Below the pieces are notes generated by a model. It was not told the origin of the DNA and ran no database searches. It worked only from the letters and a program-made list of their open reading frames with translations. The position numbers were made by a program, and so were the translations under genes. DNA of 64,000 bases from NCBI GenBank assembly GCA_022478985.1, contig JAKSZP010009266.1:62001-126000 (forward strand), read 5' to 3'. The DNA is from Massospora cicadina. Lineage: Eukaryota > Entomophthoromycota > Entomophthoromycetes > Entomophthorales > Entomophthoraceae. Positions 1 through 11,019 of this stretch are shown here, one piece after another (position 1 is the first letter of the stretch; the number at the start of each line of letters is the position of its first letter).

Positions 1-785
1 TCAAATCTCTCTTTTTTAGCACTTGTGGTGCTCAACCCAAGAGGGGAGCTGCCACGCATTTTTATTTGCAAATGGGCCAAATAAAGGGATTATTAGAATA
101 AGGAAAATTCCTAATATGGCACCTCATCTAATAACCTAGGAACCCATATCAGAAGGTGAAGAAGCTTTAAGGAGACTTTTGTCTGGAACCCACTTTAGCT
201 GGTGGACCATGGCGGAAGCATTGGGGTGGGAGCATCAGCTACATGTGGCATATGGAGCTATAATTGTGGGTTTTCTTCATTAATGAGGCCAGCGGTGTCC
301 ATTGCCTCAACATATGGAACAAGTTAATGATCAGCAAAAGTGATGAGAGCAGGCACACAAGTAAATGACTTGATGCGCCGGTGAATTACAGAATAATTAA
401 GGTCAAAAAAAGAGGTTTTTGCTGTATTGATGCAGGCACAGCTCACACCAAAATCCAGCTCCTCAGTCTCATACTTAGCCTCTTCCCTAAAATCATAAAG
501 GGAAATTAGGGATAAGAATACCCTCAACCAGGGGTTCCATTGCCCCATGGAATTGCTGGCGGAGTAGGGTGTTGGCAGGAGCTGCAGCGGTTTTGAGTGC
601 CATTTTATTTATATCTTTATAAATGGGATAACCAAATTTAGGACAAAAATGGTGGGGCACAATTTGGGATAAATGTCAAAAACTCTTTAAATCCAAAATC
701 TGGTTTAACATTATATGACCAGTCATTTTTGTCAATCCAATTAAACACTAAAAAGGATTTGACTCAGATAATGCTGACACAGCCA
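1..785 (-). mobile_element. N0 (3' part): ORF1-only non-LTR element, class N-II, cut by the window edge
   Basis: This is the 3' half of a minus-strand element whose middle continues at 6038, beyond the L1 insertion. It matches the 3' modules of N3, N4b and N7. The shared landmarks are a block giving the degenerate peptide PLVEGI, then a stretch ending KSFTC, then a terminal segment with TTTGCAAATAAA and a small GCAC...GTGC hairpin followed by an A-rich tail. An open stretch at 324-548 covers part of the second, unrecognised coding module; frameshifts and stops break it. No reverse transcriptase is encoded. The 3' target duplication lies outside the window. Assignment to the family is by direct comparison of the copies; the function of the module is unknown. 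Confidence 0.75.
324..600 (-). pseudogene. N-II second-module protein fragment (unknown function)
   Basis: This is a degenerate reading frame in the 3' module of N0, preceded in minus orientation by a candidate start near 600. Landmarks conserved with the same module in N3, N4b and N7 are RQQF/L-H, PLVEGI, the EEL...CACINxAKTS block and KSFTC. Conservation of these landmarks across four copies, despite frameshifts, suggests the module once encoded a short protein. I do not recognise a fold or motif, and no catalytic residues are evident. It could also be a chimeric remnant of a host gene. Confidence 0.4.
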
Positions 786-800
786 CTGGAATTGGCAAGT
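786..800. repeat. L1 target-site duplication, left copy
   Basis: CTGGAATTGGCAAGT at the left edge of L1 matches 6023-6037 (CTGGAATTAGCAAGT) at 14 of 15 bases. N0 sequence continues on both outer sides, which is what a LINE insertion into N0 predicts. Confidence 0.9.
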
Positions 801-814
801 TTTTATTTAACTGA

Positions 815-843
815 GGTAAGCTGACCAGGGGACAGACATTACC
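815..843 (-). other. 3'-terminal hairpin motif of L1
   Basis: On the minus strand the 29-nt motif starts GGTAA and ends TTACC, giving a 5-bp outer stem. An inner CCA...TGG stem surrounds a pyrimidine loop. The same 29-nt length recurs at the 3' ends of L2, N1, N4a, N5, N6 and a 49-bp insertion. L2 and the 49-bp insertion replace the outer stem by GGAAG/CTTCC, which keeps pairing. It sits 14 nt from the insertion boundary. Confidence 0.75.
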
Positions 844-1116
844 AAATATATGTGAAACTAAGAGAATAACTAACAAATATAAAAATTGGGCACCCCAGGG
901 TACTCAAGTTACCCCTGTTGCCAGCGGGACTGCCAGGTATGGGGGTTGGTGCACTACTCCAAGGGGGTTTCCCCTGCTATGAAGCAGGTGTGAAGGAAAG
1001 GGTCTGTGTGGAGGAACCAGAGTGGGAACCATGATTCTATGAGCGCTTTTTGTCTTGGTCTCATATATCCATAGAGCTAGGCTTGGAAGTGCTCTAGTAA
1101 GTGGACATGGAATCTG

Positions 1117-4100
1117 TTAATAACCCCATAAATGGTTGGGACCGTGCCCTTTAATGCATCTAATGCAATTGTGTGTATTGTCCACATTGCAAATGGGTAT
1201 TATTAGGGAGCGGAGGGTAGATGGGATTGGTGACTCGATCTGGAGCGCGCAGATACTTTTTGATATCGAGAATTCCTGTTTGTTTTGAATCTTGAGCAGG
1301 CGTGCAACTTCCTGCCATATAGCTTTGGTTGGGGGGCATGTTTCTAGGTGGTGATGTAGGGATCCCTCCCCTCCACATACTGCACATGTTTTGTGGAGGG
1401 AGTTGGAGTGGTCCGCCATCCTATAGGTCCTTCTCAAACAGCGCCAGGCGTTTGCTCTTATCCTTGGCTGTAGGAGTGGGTGGTGTGTCATTTTCCACAT
1501 TGCTTTCTGTGTGGTTAAATCATAGGGAATGTCCAGCATATCTAGGTATTCTATCCTATCTATGTTTGGGGTTGTTGCGAGCATATCCCTCTGGGGGTGG
1601 TTTTCTGGGTTTCTTAATTTGAATTGGGGGCTGGGTCGTCCCCTTCCCTGTATAGTACCCATGTTCTCTATGGTCCATCCCATACGGCGGATATTTTTAA
1701 GATATGTTTGAAATGAGGGGAGGTTCCACGCGGACCTGTTGCAGTAGGGTGCTTGGCAAGGTATGAAAGTAGTCTGGGTGGACTATGTGGGTTGGTTAAT
1801 TTGAGCGCCTGTGCAAAGTTGGTCCTTACTGAACTGGACCAATGTTGTTGCGGGAGGTCTGGAGCAAGGATTTCCTTTATCCAGGTACCTAGGATGTGAT
1901 TGGCGTGGCTCTCAAAATCTATTAGTCCCATGCCTCCGCTTGAGCGTGGGCCAAATAGTGTTTCCATCCGTATAGGAGGGTGAGAGCCAGGCCACAGCCA
2001 GTCCTGGATAAGCGCGCGGATTGAGGTTATAAAAGTAGGTGAGAAGGCTATCGCATGGGCCTGGTACCACAGTATTGGGAGGATGAGCGAGTTAGCAACG
2101 GTAACTCGTCCTGTTAGTCCTGGGGTTCTCCCCTTGAGGGAGGCTACGCATTTGGATACCCGTTGTAACAGATTACTTTCCATTGTCTCATTAGCATATC
2201 CCCCTGATTCTAGCCAAATTCCAAGGTGTCGGACAGGAGTGGTGGTGGGAGGTGTTGCAAAGGGTAAAATGATTGGGTTTTTTCTTCATGTGTTGGTATG
2301 AGGTTCTGATGTTGTGGCCCAATTGTTTGTGTATCTGCCTAAAAGGATAATTTCTGTCTTCCTTTTGTTGAGCGATGCATTTCTCACCTTGGAGTATTCC
2401 TCTAGAGTGTGTTTCAGCTGTCAGGCATCTTCATTGTTTGCTATACCTGCTACGCAGTCATCTGCAAAGGCCAGTATCTTGACTGTTGGTTGTCCTTGTG
2501 TGGTTATCCCCATGAGACGTGAGTCAGTTACTCGGAGGAGCGGGTCAAAGCTGAGATTTGTATAGCAGTGGGCTGAGAGGATCCCCTTGTTTGAGACCTC
2601 TGTGTGGTTTGGTATTGCTTGTTAGGAATCCAGGGCCGCATACAGCCATGGTTGCAGATTCTGTTAGGAGCATCGCCCATTTTATGAATCTTGGTGAGAG
2701 CTTGAAGGCATGTAGACATTTTTAGGTATGGCCAGTTAACACGGTCATACGCCTTTTCCTGATCCAAGAAGACCAGGGCACCCGTTGCTATGGATTGGCA
2801 AACGTTTGCAACAGGGTGTATGTTGTTCCAGATTGAACGCCCTGGTATAAGCCCAAACTAGTTGGGTGATAGGACGTCAGATGCAATCGCGCCTAATCTA
2901 GCTGCTAGAATTTTTAGAATTTTTGTGTCAGTGTTGGAGAGTGCAATTGGGCGCCAGTTGGCCAGGTCCAACTTGTCACCCTTTTTATACAAGGTTATAA
3001 CGTAGGATTCATGGCCTCCTGGTAATAAGCGTGTTTCCAACAAACTCTAGTTCATTGACGCCAATAGGAGGGGGGCGATTTGTTGAAAATATTTTATGAA
3101 AAATTTGTAGGGTATCCCATCAGGCCCTGGGCATTTCCTACGTGGTGCACCGCAAATTGTTTCCCAAAGCCCCTCCCGTGTAATAAGGGATAGTATATTG
3201 TAATTCAGTGGTGTACTTTGTATCTTGGCAGTTTGATTAAATTCTTTAATTTTTTGTGGATCTGTTGGCATATCACGATATAATTTGGTGTAATAGCAGT
3301 GTACTTCCGCCTTGACTTCCTCAGGGTCAGTTGCCACAGTGCCGTTGGTCTTGCGGACCTGTGTGCATGTGGGCTGGTTTCCACGGGAGTGGAATTGGCG
3401 GAAAAAGTATGTCAAACAGGTTTCACCTTCCTTTATGAACTTACCTTTGTTCAATACTTTGATTCTGTGTTGTTGTTTGAAGATGAGATTGTTAAGTTGG
3501 GCTGGAAATTCTGCCCATTTGCGTCCCCAATTAGGGCTATAGCCAGATCTCGGAGTATTTATTTCCAGGTGGTCTAGTTCTGCCAAGGTACGCTTGATTG
3601 TGGCTGTGTCCGCGGTGTACTTGCGTGATGCAATATGTCAGGTTTTGTTGATTAAATCTTTTTTGAAGTTTTCCCATGTTCCAATGGGATCCAAAGTGAA
3701 TGGGACTGTGAATTCTGGGTTTGTAGCCTTGTTTTCAACCCAGTCATATATCTCTGGCACCTTTATATTTTCTGGGTGAAGCTTTCTCCAAGGCGACACC
3801 TGTGTGGGATTGGGTTGACGCTAACTGCACCATAACTAATTGGTGATCAGAAAAATTGATCTTTTTGTTGTAAATTTGGAGATTCTTGAGTGGTGGGATT
3901 GTGGGATGAGGATGTGGTCAATATGACTTATCAATATGAGCAGTCCCTCGCATATGTTGGGTCTTGTCATGTGGGGAAGGATTGGTGAATTGGGGGGAAG
4001 AGCATCCTGTAAGCCAAGAGATGCCTTCATTGTGCAATATTCAATGTGTCCAGGTGGGCATCCCCTGGGATTAGGCCATCGATCTGTATTGGGGTTATCC

Positions 4101-4494
4101 CAGCAGTTGAAATCGCCTAACATGATGATATCTGGTGGGAGGGTGAGAGTAGAATTTTTTTCAATTTTTTTTTTCTCAGTTGCAGTGCACAGTTCATAGA
4201 TACATGCTAACCAAATTATTTCATCTTGGCATGTGATTGTTGCTACCAGAACTTGACCATGCAAGTTTGATAATGAATTTGTAATTTTAAATTTTTTGTT
4301 GTTTTGGACTATCACCCCACAGTGAGACGTCCATACTGATTGTGATGGTGTGACCCTGGTTGACCAGGATTCTTCTTCCCCTTGAAGGCAGTGGGTTTCT
4401 TGGATGGCCAAGAAGTCTACAAGAGGTTTTCGTAGGAATGCCAGCTTTTTGGCTTAGGACGTATGAGCCCTGGCTCCCGCGATGTTTAACATCC
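1117..4494 (-). pseudogene. L1 ORF2: endonuclease-reverse transcriptase, frameshifted
   Basis: This is the replicase of the LINE. Reading on the minus strand, an APE-type endonuclease occupies about 4430-3800: AIQETH with the catalytic Glu, LGDFNCWDN, SHIDHI, and SDHQ reached only in another frame. The reverse transcriptase spans about 3586-2100 with motif A DQEKAYDRV near 2740 and motif C FADD at 2458-2469. The thumb-like block GRVTVANSLILP is near 2090. A C-terminal zinc knuckle of form C-x2-C-x7-H-x4-C (starting CAVCGG) lies near 1380-1340. The frame shifts several times and contains stops, so it is a pseudogene. The first possible ATG is near 4494, 29 bp after the ORF1 stop. No RNase H domain was found. 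Confidence 0.88.
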
Positions 4495-4522
4495 CTATTG
4501 ACACTGAGGTGCCCGTGGCGCC

Positions 4523-5950
4523 TCAGGAGCAGTTGGGAGGACCCTCTGGTCCTATCCCACCGCGGCTCATTTTGGCCATGCTCCGCATCTGTACTCCAAC
4601 TCTTTCACTGCCATTGTTGGTTCCCTTGATCTGACCCAATGATTCAAGGGAATTGTGGTTTTTTGCATTTGCGTCAACTTTTCCTGCACAGGTCTCATGT
4701 TGATTTGATGCGGGTTGTTGAAAGGATTTTATATTTTTGAGGTTCAACTTTGTTGCATTGTGCACTGCATTTTCACCCAAATTGCGGTTGCATTGTTCCT
4801 CATTATGTGCATGACTGATGACGCTTTGTGTCTCAGTCTGGTTACTGTGAAAATTTTTGACCTGGGCATATTGTTCTGTATGGTTGGTTTGTTGAATATC
4901 CGAGATATCCTCCCAAATTTGTCCGTGGTTAATGGCGGATTCCGCGTGTGCCGCCGCCTCAGCCGCTGCTCTCTTGCGGGCTTTTTGTGCTGCTTTACGC
5001 TGTTTACTTGTAACTGGGTCCATGATGGAATATAGTCCATCTTCACCCCAGCGGAATGGGTGGTGGCCATCAGACATTTTGGCGAAGTTTTTATTATCTT
5101 CGTCCATAGATTCTTCACAAAAATCATTTTCCATTAAGCCCTCTTTTACAGGGCATAATGTTCCTTGTGGCCCAGTGAGCCGCAGTGATTGCAAATGGGT
5201 GGTGCGCATTTCAGTGTAGCTCAGAATGCAGCTGACTGGCCCCCATCTGTGAAGTGAAATTATGCTGCGTGGGGAATTCTGGATAAATCCTCTTCCACTT
5301 CTGAAGGGGTTGATTACAGCAATAGCTTTGCCCGTGCACAGGTCGGGCATTAAGCGAAATTGCTGTAATTTGAGTTGTTGGATTTCTCCGTAGGCCACAA
5401 GACCTTTGCAGAGCTCCTCCTCAATTACCTTATGAGGAAGGTTAGTGGGGAGCGAGTCAAAGGAGATGAACAAAGTTTTTGCTTTGTTCCATCTGGTGCA
5501 CGCGGTGCGCACAATTTTTTGCCCTCAGGGAGGGCAGATCCATGCAGATTTTTGCTGCGGCATCAGCTTCATCGGCTGTTTCAAAACCAATATCAATACA
5601 GCCGTGGCCATGTTGTTGGTGGCTACATACACCGCGTGAGGGAAAAGTGAGGGCTGTGCCTCACATATTTTCTCCCACAGGGTCGGTGACTCATCCCCAA
5701 GGAAGAGTCTGATCCTGTGTTCCACCTTTGACAAAGGTTGGTTGAATCGAATGTACATGTATTGTGCGTGCTTTACAGTAAATACCATAAACCCATATGG
5801 TGTCTGAGTTTGCGATTTTTTTTAAGGCTTGGGTTCCTGGTCCCTCTCCAGGGCGTTTCTTGCCCTTAGTTGCACCAGTAATTGCACCACTTGCCGCGAC
5901 GCTCGCCCATGTTGTATTATTTTTTGTTATTAGAGTTACCCATCTTTTCT
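4523..5950 (-). pseudogene. L1 ORF1: RNA-binding gag-like protein, frameshifted
   Basis: This is the nucleic-acid-binding ORF1 of the LINE. The N-terminal part (about 5950-5690) has TWASVAASGAI and a basic segment. After a frame change, LPTNLPHKVIEEEL and GLVAYGEIQ give an RRM-like pattern (residues near 5440-5350), followed by RLTGPQGTLCPV. The C-terminal half is low-complexity, rich in Gln, Asn and His, with a Lys/Arg/Ala-rich helix near 5000. The longest unbroken part is 4523-5512. A complete CCHC knuckle is not visible where one usually follows; only one Cys remains near LCPV. The neighbour downstream is ORF2. Structural naming is by pattern only. Confidence 0.75.
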
Positions 5951-6022
5951 GTGTGTGATTATCCAAATTTGCTGTTTGAATCGAATTGTAGTAACTAAAG
6001 TGATTGTTATGAGAAAGAAAAG

Positions 6023-6037
6023 CTGGAATTAGCAAGT
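6023..6037. repeat. L1 target-site duplication, right copy
   Basis: CTGGAATTAGCAAGT, one mismatch from 786-800. It is part of N0 and marks the 5' boundary of L1, which begins CTTTTCTTTC on the minus strand just inside. Confidence 0.9.
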
Positions 6038-6440
6038 TGACCACATTTGATTGGCTGAAAACTGTCAACCATGGCAGCTCAGTTGAAACTGTTTCAGACA
6101 TCAGCTCAGGTTGGCATAAATAGACCAAATTTTTATAATTTTTGGAATTTTGATTGGCTGTGGCTTTGGAAGCCACACTAGAATTCGCCAAGGTTGGGGG
6201 CAGGAGAATTGAGCCCCACTTGAAAAATTTTGGTGTGGCAGCAGCTAAACTGATGCCAGAGAGGGGAGCAGTGGAAGCGGTGGAGGCAGAAGATGTAGGG
6301 CACTTGCGCTTTGAGTGATCAAGCTCAAAGCACAAGGGGCAAATGGTGCAGTCATTCTTGATGCATGCCCAGAATGGGTGATCAGGGGCGGATCTGATCA
6401 CCATGTGAGGGGGAATCACAAGATGGGATTTGGTTAAAAC
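6038..6440 (-). mobile_element. N0 (middle part): ORF1 C-terminal end with CCHC knuckle, 5' truncated
   Basis: This is the upstream half of N0, separated from 1-785 by L1. The frame near 6419-6300 contains SAPDHPFWACIK followed by a complete C-x2-C-x4-H-x4-C knuckle (CPLCFELDHSKRKC with one Cys before). The same block is recognisable in N3, N4a, N5 and N6. N0 starts abruptly at about 6430-6440, where it abuts the tail of N1. The missing N-terminal half fits 5' truncation during target-primed reverse transcription, although I could not find its target duplication. Confidence 0.75.
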
Positions 6441-6455
6441 TTAGAAGTTATCTGA

Positions 6456-6484
6456 GGTACACCGACCAGGGAATGGACAGTATC
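6456..6484 (-). other. 3' hairpin motif of N1
   Basis: This 29-nt motif has the core TGTCCATTCCCTGGTC on the minus strand, and is homologous to the L1 terminus at 815-843. Relative to L1 the innermost outer-stem pair A-T has become C-G, and one pair further out is lost. Confidence 0.7.
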
Positions 6485-7257
6485 AAAAATCAAACAAAAA
6501 CAAAAGAACCCAATAAAAAGAATTAATGGGAAGACAAAACAAAAAACTTCTGACCAGGAGGGGGCAGAATCTTCTAACCCACAATGGCAGAGGGTGAGGG
6601 GGGGTCAGGCAGGTTTTCTGCAGACATATCAGCCATGACAATGTCACTATGATCAAAGAAATTGAACTAAATCAGATAGCCAGTGCTTTGGGGCATCAGC
6701 GTAGTGTGGGTAGATGGTGGTGTAGAATGAGTTCTTCCCCTTCATTAAGAGCAGCATGTAGACAGATTAACAAATTCTGCTAAGTGATGCTCAGCTTGAA
6801 TGTGGGCATTGGGGAGCTGTGTAATATTGGAGATACTTTGGCAGGTGAATTTAGTAGATGGGTTAAAATTCTGCTAGTTTAGTGACATGCATGACAGCAG
6901 CTTCAGTATCGTCAAACAATTTTGAGATATTGCTGCAAAATATTTGGGGAAATCAGGGGGAAGTAGATTGTGAGCAGCCTAAGTTGGTATTGAGCCATTG
7001 ACTGAGCCACTGCTTTGCATAGGTTTGGGCAATGGGGGAGGCCACTACTGCGAAGGTAAGCTGGTGGTCACTTTAGTAGGGGTCAGCATTGGGTTTAGGA
7101 GTGAAACGTTTGGGGGATGGGGTATTGTAAAAATCAGAAATGAAAATTTTAGCCTGAACATAATTGAATTGGCCTAAAGGTTGAACAGAGTCCTCACTCA
7201 TAATAACATTACCTGAATTATCAATCTCAGCCAATAGGTCCCATAAATTTTGGTTTA

Positions 7258-8310
7258 CTAGAGTAGTAAGTAAATTTGGATGGGTAGGTGTTGAATGGGC
7301 TTTTTGGGTATGAAGGGTAGTCCAAGCTGACTCTGATTGGCTGGGGTAGAGTTGGGTTGGTTAATGTGGGTGGTTGATTTGGTGGGGGCCAATTTTCCTC
7401 TCTGGCCCATTGAATGGGATTGTTGAGTTAGAAGGGACAGAAAACTGCCCATTCAGAATCCGCTGAATAGGGCTCTGAAGCCGCATCAGCAGAAGTGGAT
7501 TGGAGGAAGGATTTTTTTTGAATGGTTGAGCCTAAAGCAGAGGGGACAAATTTGGCGACTATTATCAACATGAGCTCAACGTAAATTCTTGGCGCTGCTG
7601 CAATATGAGCACAGGAAAAGATTTGGTGGGCTATGGCAGGGTGGTGTGGGATTATGGTGGCAGTTGCTGGAATCACAAGATGGGTGTCATGATGGAATGG
7701 GGGATCGTCATAAAGGCGCACAGCCCTACCAAATGATCCTCTCTATTAAGAACCACAAATTGCAGCATGGGGTCTGCACCGTAAATGGCCAAACCCTCCA
7801 TGAGCTCATGGTAAAGGCGTTTAAGGAAAGGTGGGAGGGCAGCCTGGCGAAATGGACCACCAAAGTGGCCTCATCTGGGAGCCAGGTGCGAAAGATAGGA
7901 AGGGGAATATATTTAAAAATTAATGGCAGCTTAGATGCTGACATTGCATCGGCCTCAGAACAGAAGACAAGGTTAAAATACCCCTTAGAGGGGTGGAAAT
8001 CTATGAAGCTGGTGGGTTTAAACACCGCCATGGCCATCTCAATTATGGCCACGCTTGCATATAGGAAGAGGTTCCCATATTTGACCTGTAGGCAAAAATG
8101 CAAATTGCTCCATGGGAGCACCAAAGGGCTCTGGAGCACCGCCTGGGAACTTGCAAGATGGTGGGCCAGGTTCTGAGAGGGGACATAATGCCCAGTAGTG
8201 TTGAGGGCTAGCAGAGCCAGCCCAGGTGTACTTCAGCAGCGACCAAATTATGCCAGATGGCGGTGCACCACCACCCCAAGCTGGGGCAGCAGGCGTCAAA
8301 AGCATCAATA
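7258..8310 (-). pseudogene. N1 ORF1: gag-like protein, frameshifted
   Basis: Two main reading stretches (8139-7726 and 7721-7428) cover an ORF1 related to those of N3-N6. In order: YGNLFLYA, a PTSFIDFHPSKGYFNL block, LPDEATLVVHFARLP (the first strand of an RRM-like unit), then a frame change into the IPATAT...HHPAIA region. The CCHC knuckle that follows in N0 and N5 is degenerate here: KFVPSALGS stands where Cys residues are expected. The tail (7452-7258) is Gln/Pro/Ser-rich. There is no RT downstream. The role is probably RNA binding, inferred from related copies. Confidence 0.65.
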
Positions 8311-8405
8311 TAAGTTCTGGCTCAATTGAGCGACAATTTTTTGTTTTTTAAATTCAAATTGGCTTTGATTTTGATGTCAAAGTGAAAGAGAGTTTCTAAT
8401 TCAAG

Positions 8406-9250
8406 ATCTCCCTTTTCAATTTCGGAATTTTAACCAAATGGAATCCTCCAATGATTTAACGTCATTTGGGATGAAATGGCTAATCCTGGCGGAATGGCTT
8501 ATTGACTGAATTTTGTATGTTTTAATGTGATTGCTGGTTAGTTGCTCCCCAATTTGGGTTTAGCCAAAATTAGTATTCCACCAAGTTTGGTATTAGGTTT
8601 GAGTGGGGCCAATCGATGGTCCCAAATTAGTATAAGGATCACTGGCAACTAATAGCCAAGGATGATTAATTAGTATCAGTTGATGGAATCAGTGTTTGAT
8701 GCCAACTGCCATTTGTGGACTGTTGTAGGATTTCTGGTGGAAAGCCAATGTATTCGCTTCAAACATTCATTTATGAATTCACTGCATGTACTGATAATCT
8801 GATGTTGGAAGATTCAGCAATTATGAGTTTGAGGTGGCCAAAGTTGTTTCTGGTGCCTCATTTATTATTGAGATAAGATGAGAAGAGATGTCAGTGAGAT
8901 GCTGAGATATTTTGAGTCAAAGTGATTGACCAAAGTTGTTTCCAGCACATTATTATCAACTCAAAGGTCAAATACAAATTTGATGTTTATTTAGATTAAT
9001 CATTTATATAGCTCACCAGCGACTTAAGGCTGAGGATGAGCCAAAACTAATTTGGACATCAGGTAGGATGGAGCAAGAGGGTTGATGCCAGGGAAGAGAA
9101 TAGTGCGGTAGTAGAACAAGAAGAGTAGTTGGATGGAAGAACCAGCGGAAGAGCTGATAGGTTGGCGGTGGGTTCAGTACCCTTTTGTAAATACTATAAA
9201 TACCTGGCGCTTCCTTCTCAATAAATATCTCCCTTTTCTCATTCTCTTTT
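8406..9250. other. Non-coding, AT-rich, promoter-like interval
   Basis: No reading frame longer than background is present. Near the right end are a TATA-like box (ACTATAAATACC, 9193-9204) and AATAAA (9220-9225). The rest may be an LTR or the 5' region of the B1 repeat, but I found no second copy in the window to prove it. Confidence 0.35.
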
Positions 9251-9307
9251 ATGATTTAGTTTATATTTATTTTGTTGTTTAGGGAATGAGGCTAGGGGAT
9301 CCCCAAA

Positions 9308-9589
9308 ATGGTGATGGTGACTGTAAGTCCTGAGGAACGTCCTCTGGGCGTTAATTGGGCCATCTTTCTGTTCCTAAGCAAGAAAGTACCAAAGAGGATG
9401 GCCATACCCCTTGTTACTCAGGGCTATCTCGCTTGCATGGTAAATGAGCGCTGGAAAATAGCCCTTCAGCTTTGGATCCCACTTCTGGTACTTGAACTCT
9501 CCTCAGCAGAACTGTTACAAGGAATTAGTAAAATCTGCGCCAAGATCACTGAAATGGAATTGATTGCAACTAATCTGAGCGGCAATTAG
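9308..9589 (+). pseudogene. B-repeat ORF (unknown protein)
   Basis: This 93-codon frame has close homologues in B2: plus strand about 30940-31240, broken, and minus strand 32591-33025, 144 codons. Conserved landmarks are FPFPNKK/FLFLSKK, PKRMA-PL-TQG, ER-W-ALQL, and AELLQGIS-ICAKITE. The last part looks like an amphipathic helix. Conservation among three copies suggests a former coding sequence, possibly a gag-like structural protein of a non-autonomous element. I do not recognise a family. Confidence 0.45.
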
Positions 9590-9902
9590 CCGGATACTCA
9601 GATTTAAATGGTCAAAAAGGTATGAAGGCTGAGCTATCAGCTGGAATGCCCAATGGTTGCAATTCAGTTTACACAATGATCGAAAATCTTCCCCCTCCCA
9701 AATCTGTCAGGCATCACCCCTGATGGGCAGCTTCCTGCCAGAAAATTGGGCGTTGTGCCTGATGCAATACCACTGACCGCAACTTGGCTTGTCACCAGAT
9801 TTTGTGATGTTGGCCGCCAGGGAACTAACCCTCCTATTCCCAAATAGTTCACCTCTTAGGTTGAACTGACCACAACTCAGCCTGCTGCCAAACTTAGCGA
9901 TG

Positions 9903-9907
9903 TCAGT
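9903..9907. repeat. G1 target-site duplication, left
   Basis: TCAGT directly precedes the 5' LTR and is repeated at 16895-16899. Confidence 0.9.
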
Positions 9908-10799
9908 TGTCATGGTTAGATGACATGATAGTAGGCATTGATGATAGGAACAAGGCTGGGTGACAGGAGGCCCAGAAAATGAAGCTTCAGGATCTGCCTG
10001 ACTTAAAGCACACCTTAGATAGACTCTGGGTGCAAGCCAAGCAAGCCCAGTTTGATACTAAGGGCGTGCATAACGCCCAGCCTCCTATTTCAGCTCAGGC
10101 TTTAAAATGAACAATTTACATTTTGAATGAAGATGGTTCAATTAGCTTGGTTGGATAACAAGGGTTTGAGTCCCACTCCAGCTATGAGATTTTGATTTCT
10201 GGTAAAATAAGGCTTCAATCAATTACTCAAGTGAAGGCCCTTTCGGTGTATTTTACCAAAATGGACGGAAGTGTCTGTTTATTAGAATGTCAAGGCTTGG
10301 GCGCATGGCCGCAGAACCCTAATTTCCCCAATTTATTTTAAATATGTTTTTGTGATCAACACTCCTTGTTGATTGACTTGCTTAATAAAAAACACCCTAT
10401 TATTTTACGTTTTCTAATGGTTCCTTGGGCAACCCTGGTGGTGGACCTTTTGGGGAGGTCTCCAACCATGTAGGCCACTACCATATCTCGCAATTTACCA
10501 AGATCCCATGGGCACCTGTGGGCCGCCCAGGTCCCCTCCAGATCGAGGCACCCAAAGACCCTGACGTCAAGCTACACTTGATTTTGGACGCCCCTCTGGG
10601 GTCCACTCAAGCGGTGTTGTTTCTTACTTACCTGGTATTTTATGTTGCTGTTTATATACTTGCCTGGGGTACCTTTTGTACTGGCACTTCTCAAGGTGCT
10701 TGTATTCCCATTCTTTCAATGGCTAGTTCCCTAGCAATGTGGGTTTGCATCCCACATCATCTTGCTGGGAATGAGAGAGTTACAGATACTCTCTTGACA
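9908..10799 (+). repeat. G1 5' LTR
   Basis: It begins TGTCATGG and ends CTCTTGACA, so the terminal TGTCA and TGACA form a perfect 5-bp inverted repeat. It has 892 bp against 893 in the 3' copy. A TTTATTTTAAATATG segment near 10334 is the best AT-rich core-promoter candidate. No primer-binding site was recognised directly after it. Confidence 0.93.
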
Positions 10800-11019
10800 T
10801 TAGTTGATCAACCTTTTTAATATACGTGCATAAGAATTATCTATGTGGGACTTTCATTATTAGTAAATTGGGTGCGCTGGCCATTTGTCACTACCACAAT
10901 GGTGCTCACCACAGTTTTCTCGTTTGGTTTTGTACTAGTGCATCTCAGCGTTATTCTTGTAACTACCAACTGGGAAGTACCCACCCTTCCTGCTCATACT
11001 TGGTGGTCTTGGTTTTCGT

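Larger units (their letters stand above)
801..6022 (-). mobile_element. L1: near full-length non-LTR retrotransposon (LINE, Tad1/I-like)
   Basis: This 5.2 kb minus-strand LINE lies between 15-bp target-site duplications and is inserted in N0. It carries ORF1 (RRM-like region plus basic linker) followed about 30 bp later by ORF2 (APE-type endonuclease, reverse transcriptase, C-terminal CCHC). The 3' UTR ends with a 29-nt foldable motif at 815-843 and a short TTAAATAAAA tail; there is no long poly(A). Both ORFs are interrupted by frameshifts and stops, so this copy is not functional as it stands. The clade assignment rests on the two-ORF layout, APE endonuclease and C-terminal zinc knuckle, and is inference; no RNase H domain was seen. 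Confidence 0.92.
6441..8405 (-). mobile_element. N1: ORF1-only non-LTR element, class N-I (ends approximate)
   Basis: This roughly 1.96 kb minus-strand element has a single RNA-binding-type ORF and no reverse transcriptase. Its 3' hairpin motif is at 6456-6484, with stem GATAC/GTACC and one A-C mismatch. Its 5' segment (8405-8250) aligns with the starts of N5, N6 and N3 by eye: an AT-rich stretch, GCTCAA, then the TGCCCCAG region. A clear target-site duplication was not found, so both ends are estimates. It abuts the truncated N0 directly. Confidence 0.7.
9251..9907 (+). mobile_element. B1 repeat, left part (interrupted by G1)
   Basis: This non-autonomous repeat resumes after G1 at 16895 and ends near 17327. 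It shares its short ORF, spacer and terminal segment with B2 (30925-33475). Shared features are a CTGTAAGTCC start, the PKRM block, a TTGGTCAATTCTCTTCCC-like segment and a terminal GCCTGACAG. No RT or transposase is visible, so its class is uncertain. The left boundary is approximate. Confidence 0.55.

Noticed and set aside
1329..1622. Plus-strand ORF across the LINE C-terminus
   Set aside because: It is the complement of the conserved L1 ORF2 zinc-knuckle region and has no motif of its own.
4932..5219. Plus-strand Ala/Ser-rich ORF
   Set aside because: It mirrors the Ala/Lys/Arg-rich helix of L1 ORF1 on the other strand.
6420..8450. Possible target duplication for N1 (CAAGAT-type match)
   Set aside because: Only about 6 bp match and the ends are uncertain, so I did not call it.
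10425..10820. 131-codon plus-strand ORF with hydrophobic segments, repeated at 16460-16789
   Set aside because: It lies wholly in the G1 LTRs, and the copies differ in length because of an indel and a stop; it is most likely chance coding in LTR sequence.
10800..10910. Primer-binding-like TGGTGCTCACCAC near 10903 in G1
   Set aside because: It starts about 100 bp after the LTR end, too far for a primer-binding site, and G2 has no equivalent.
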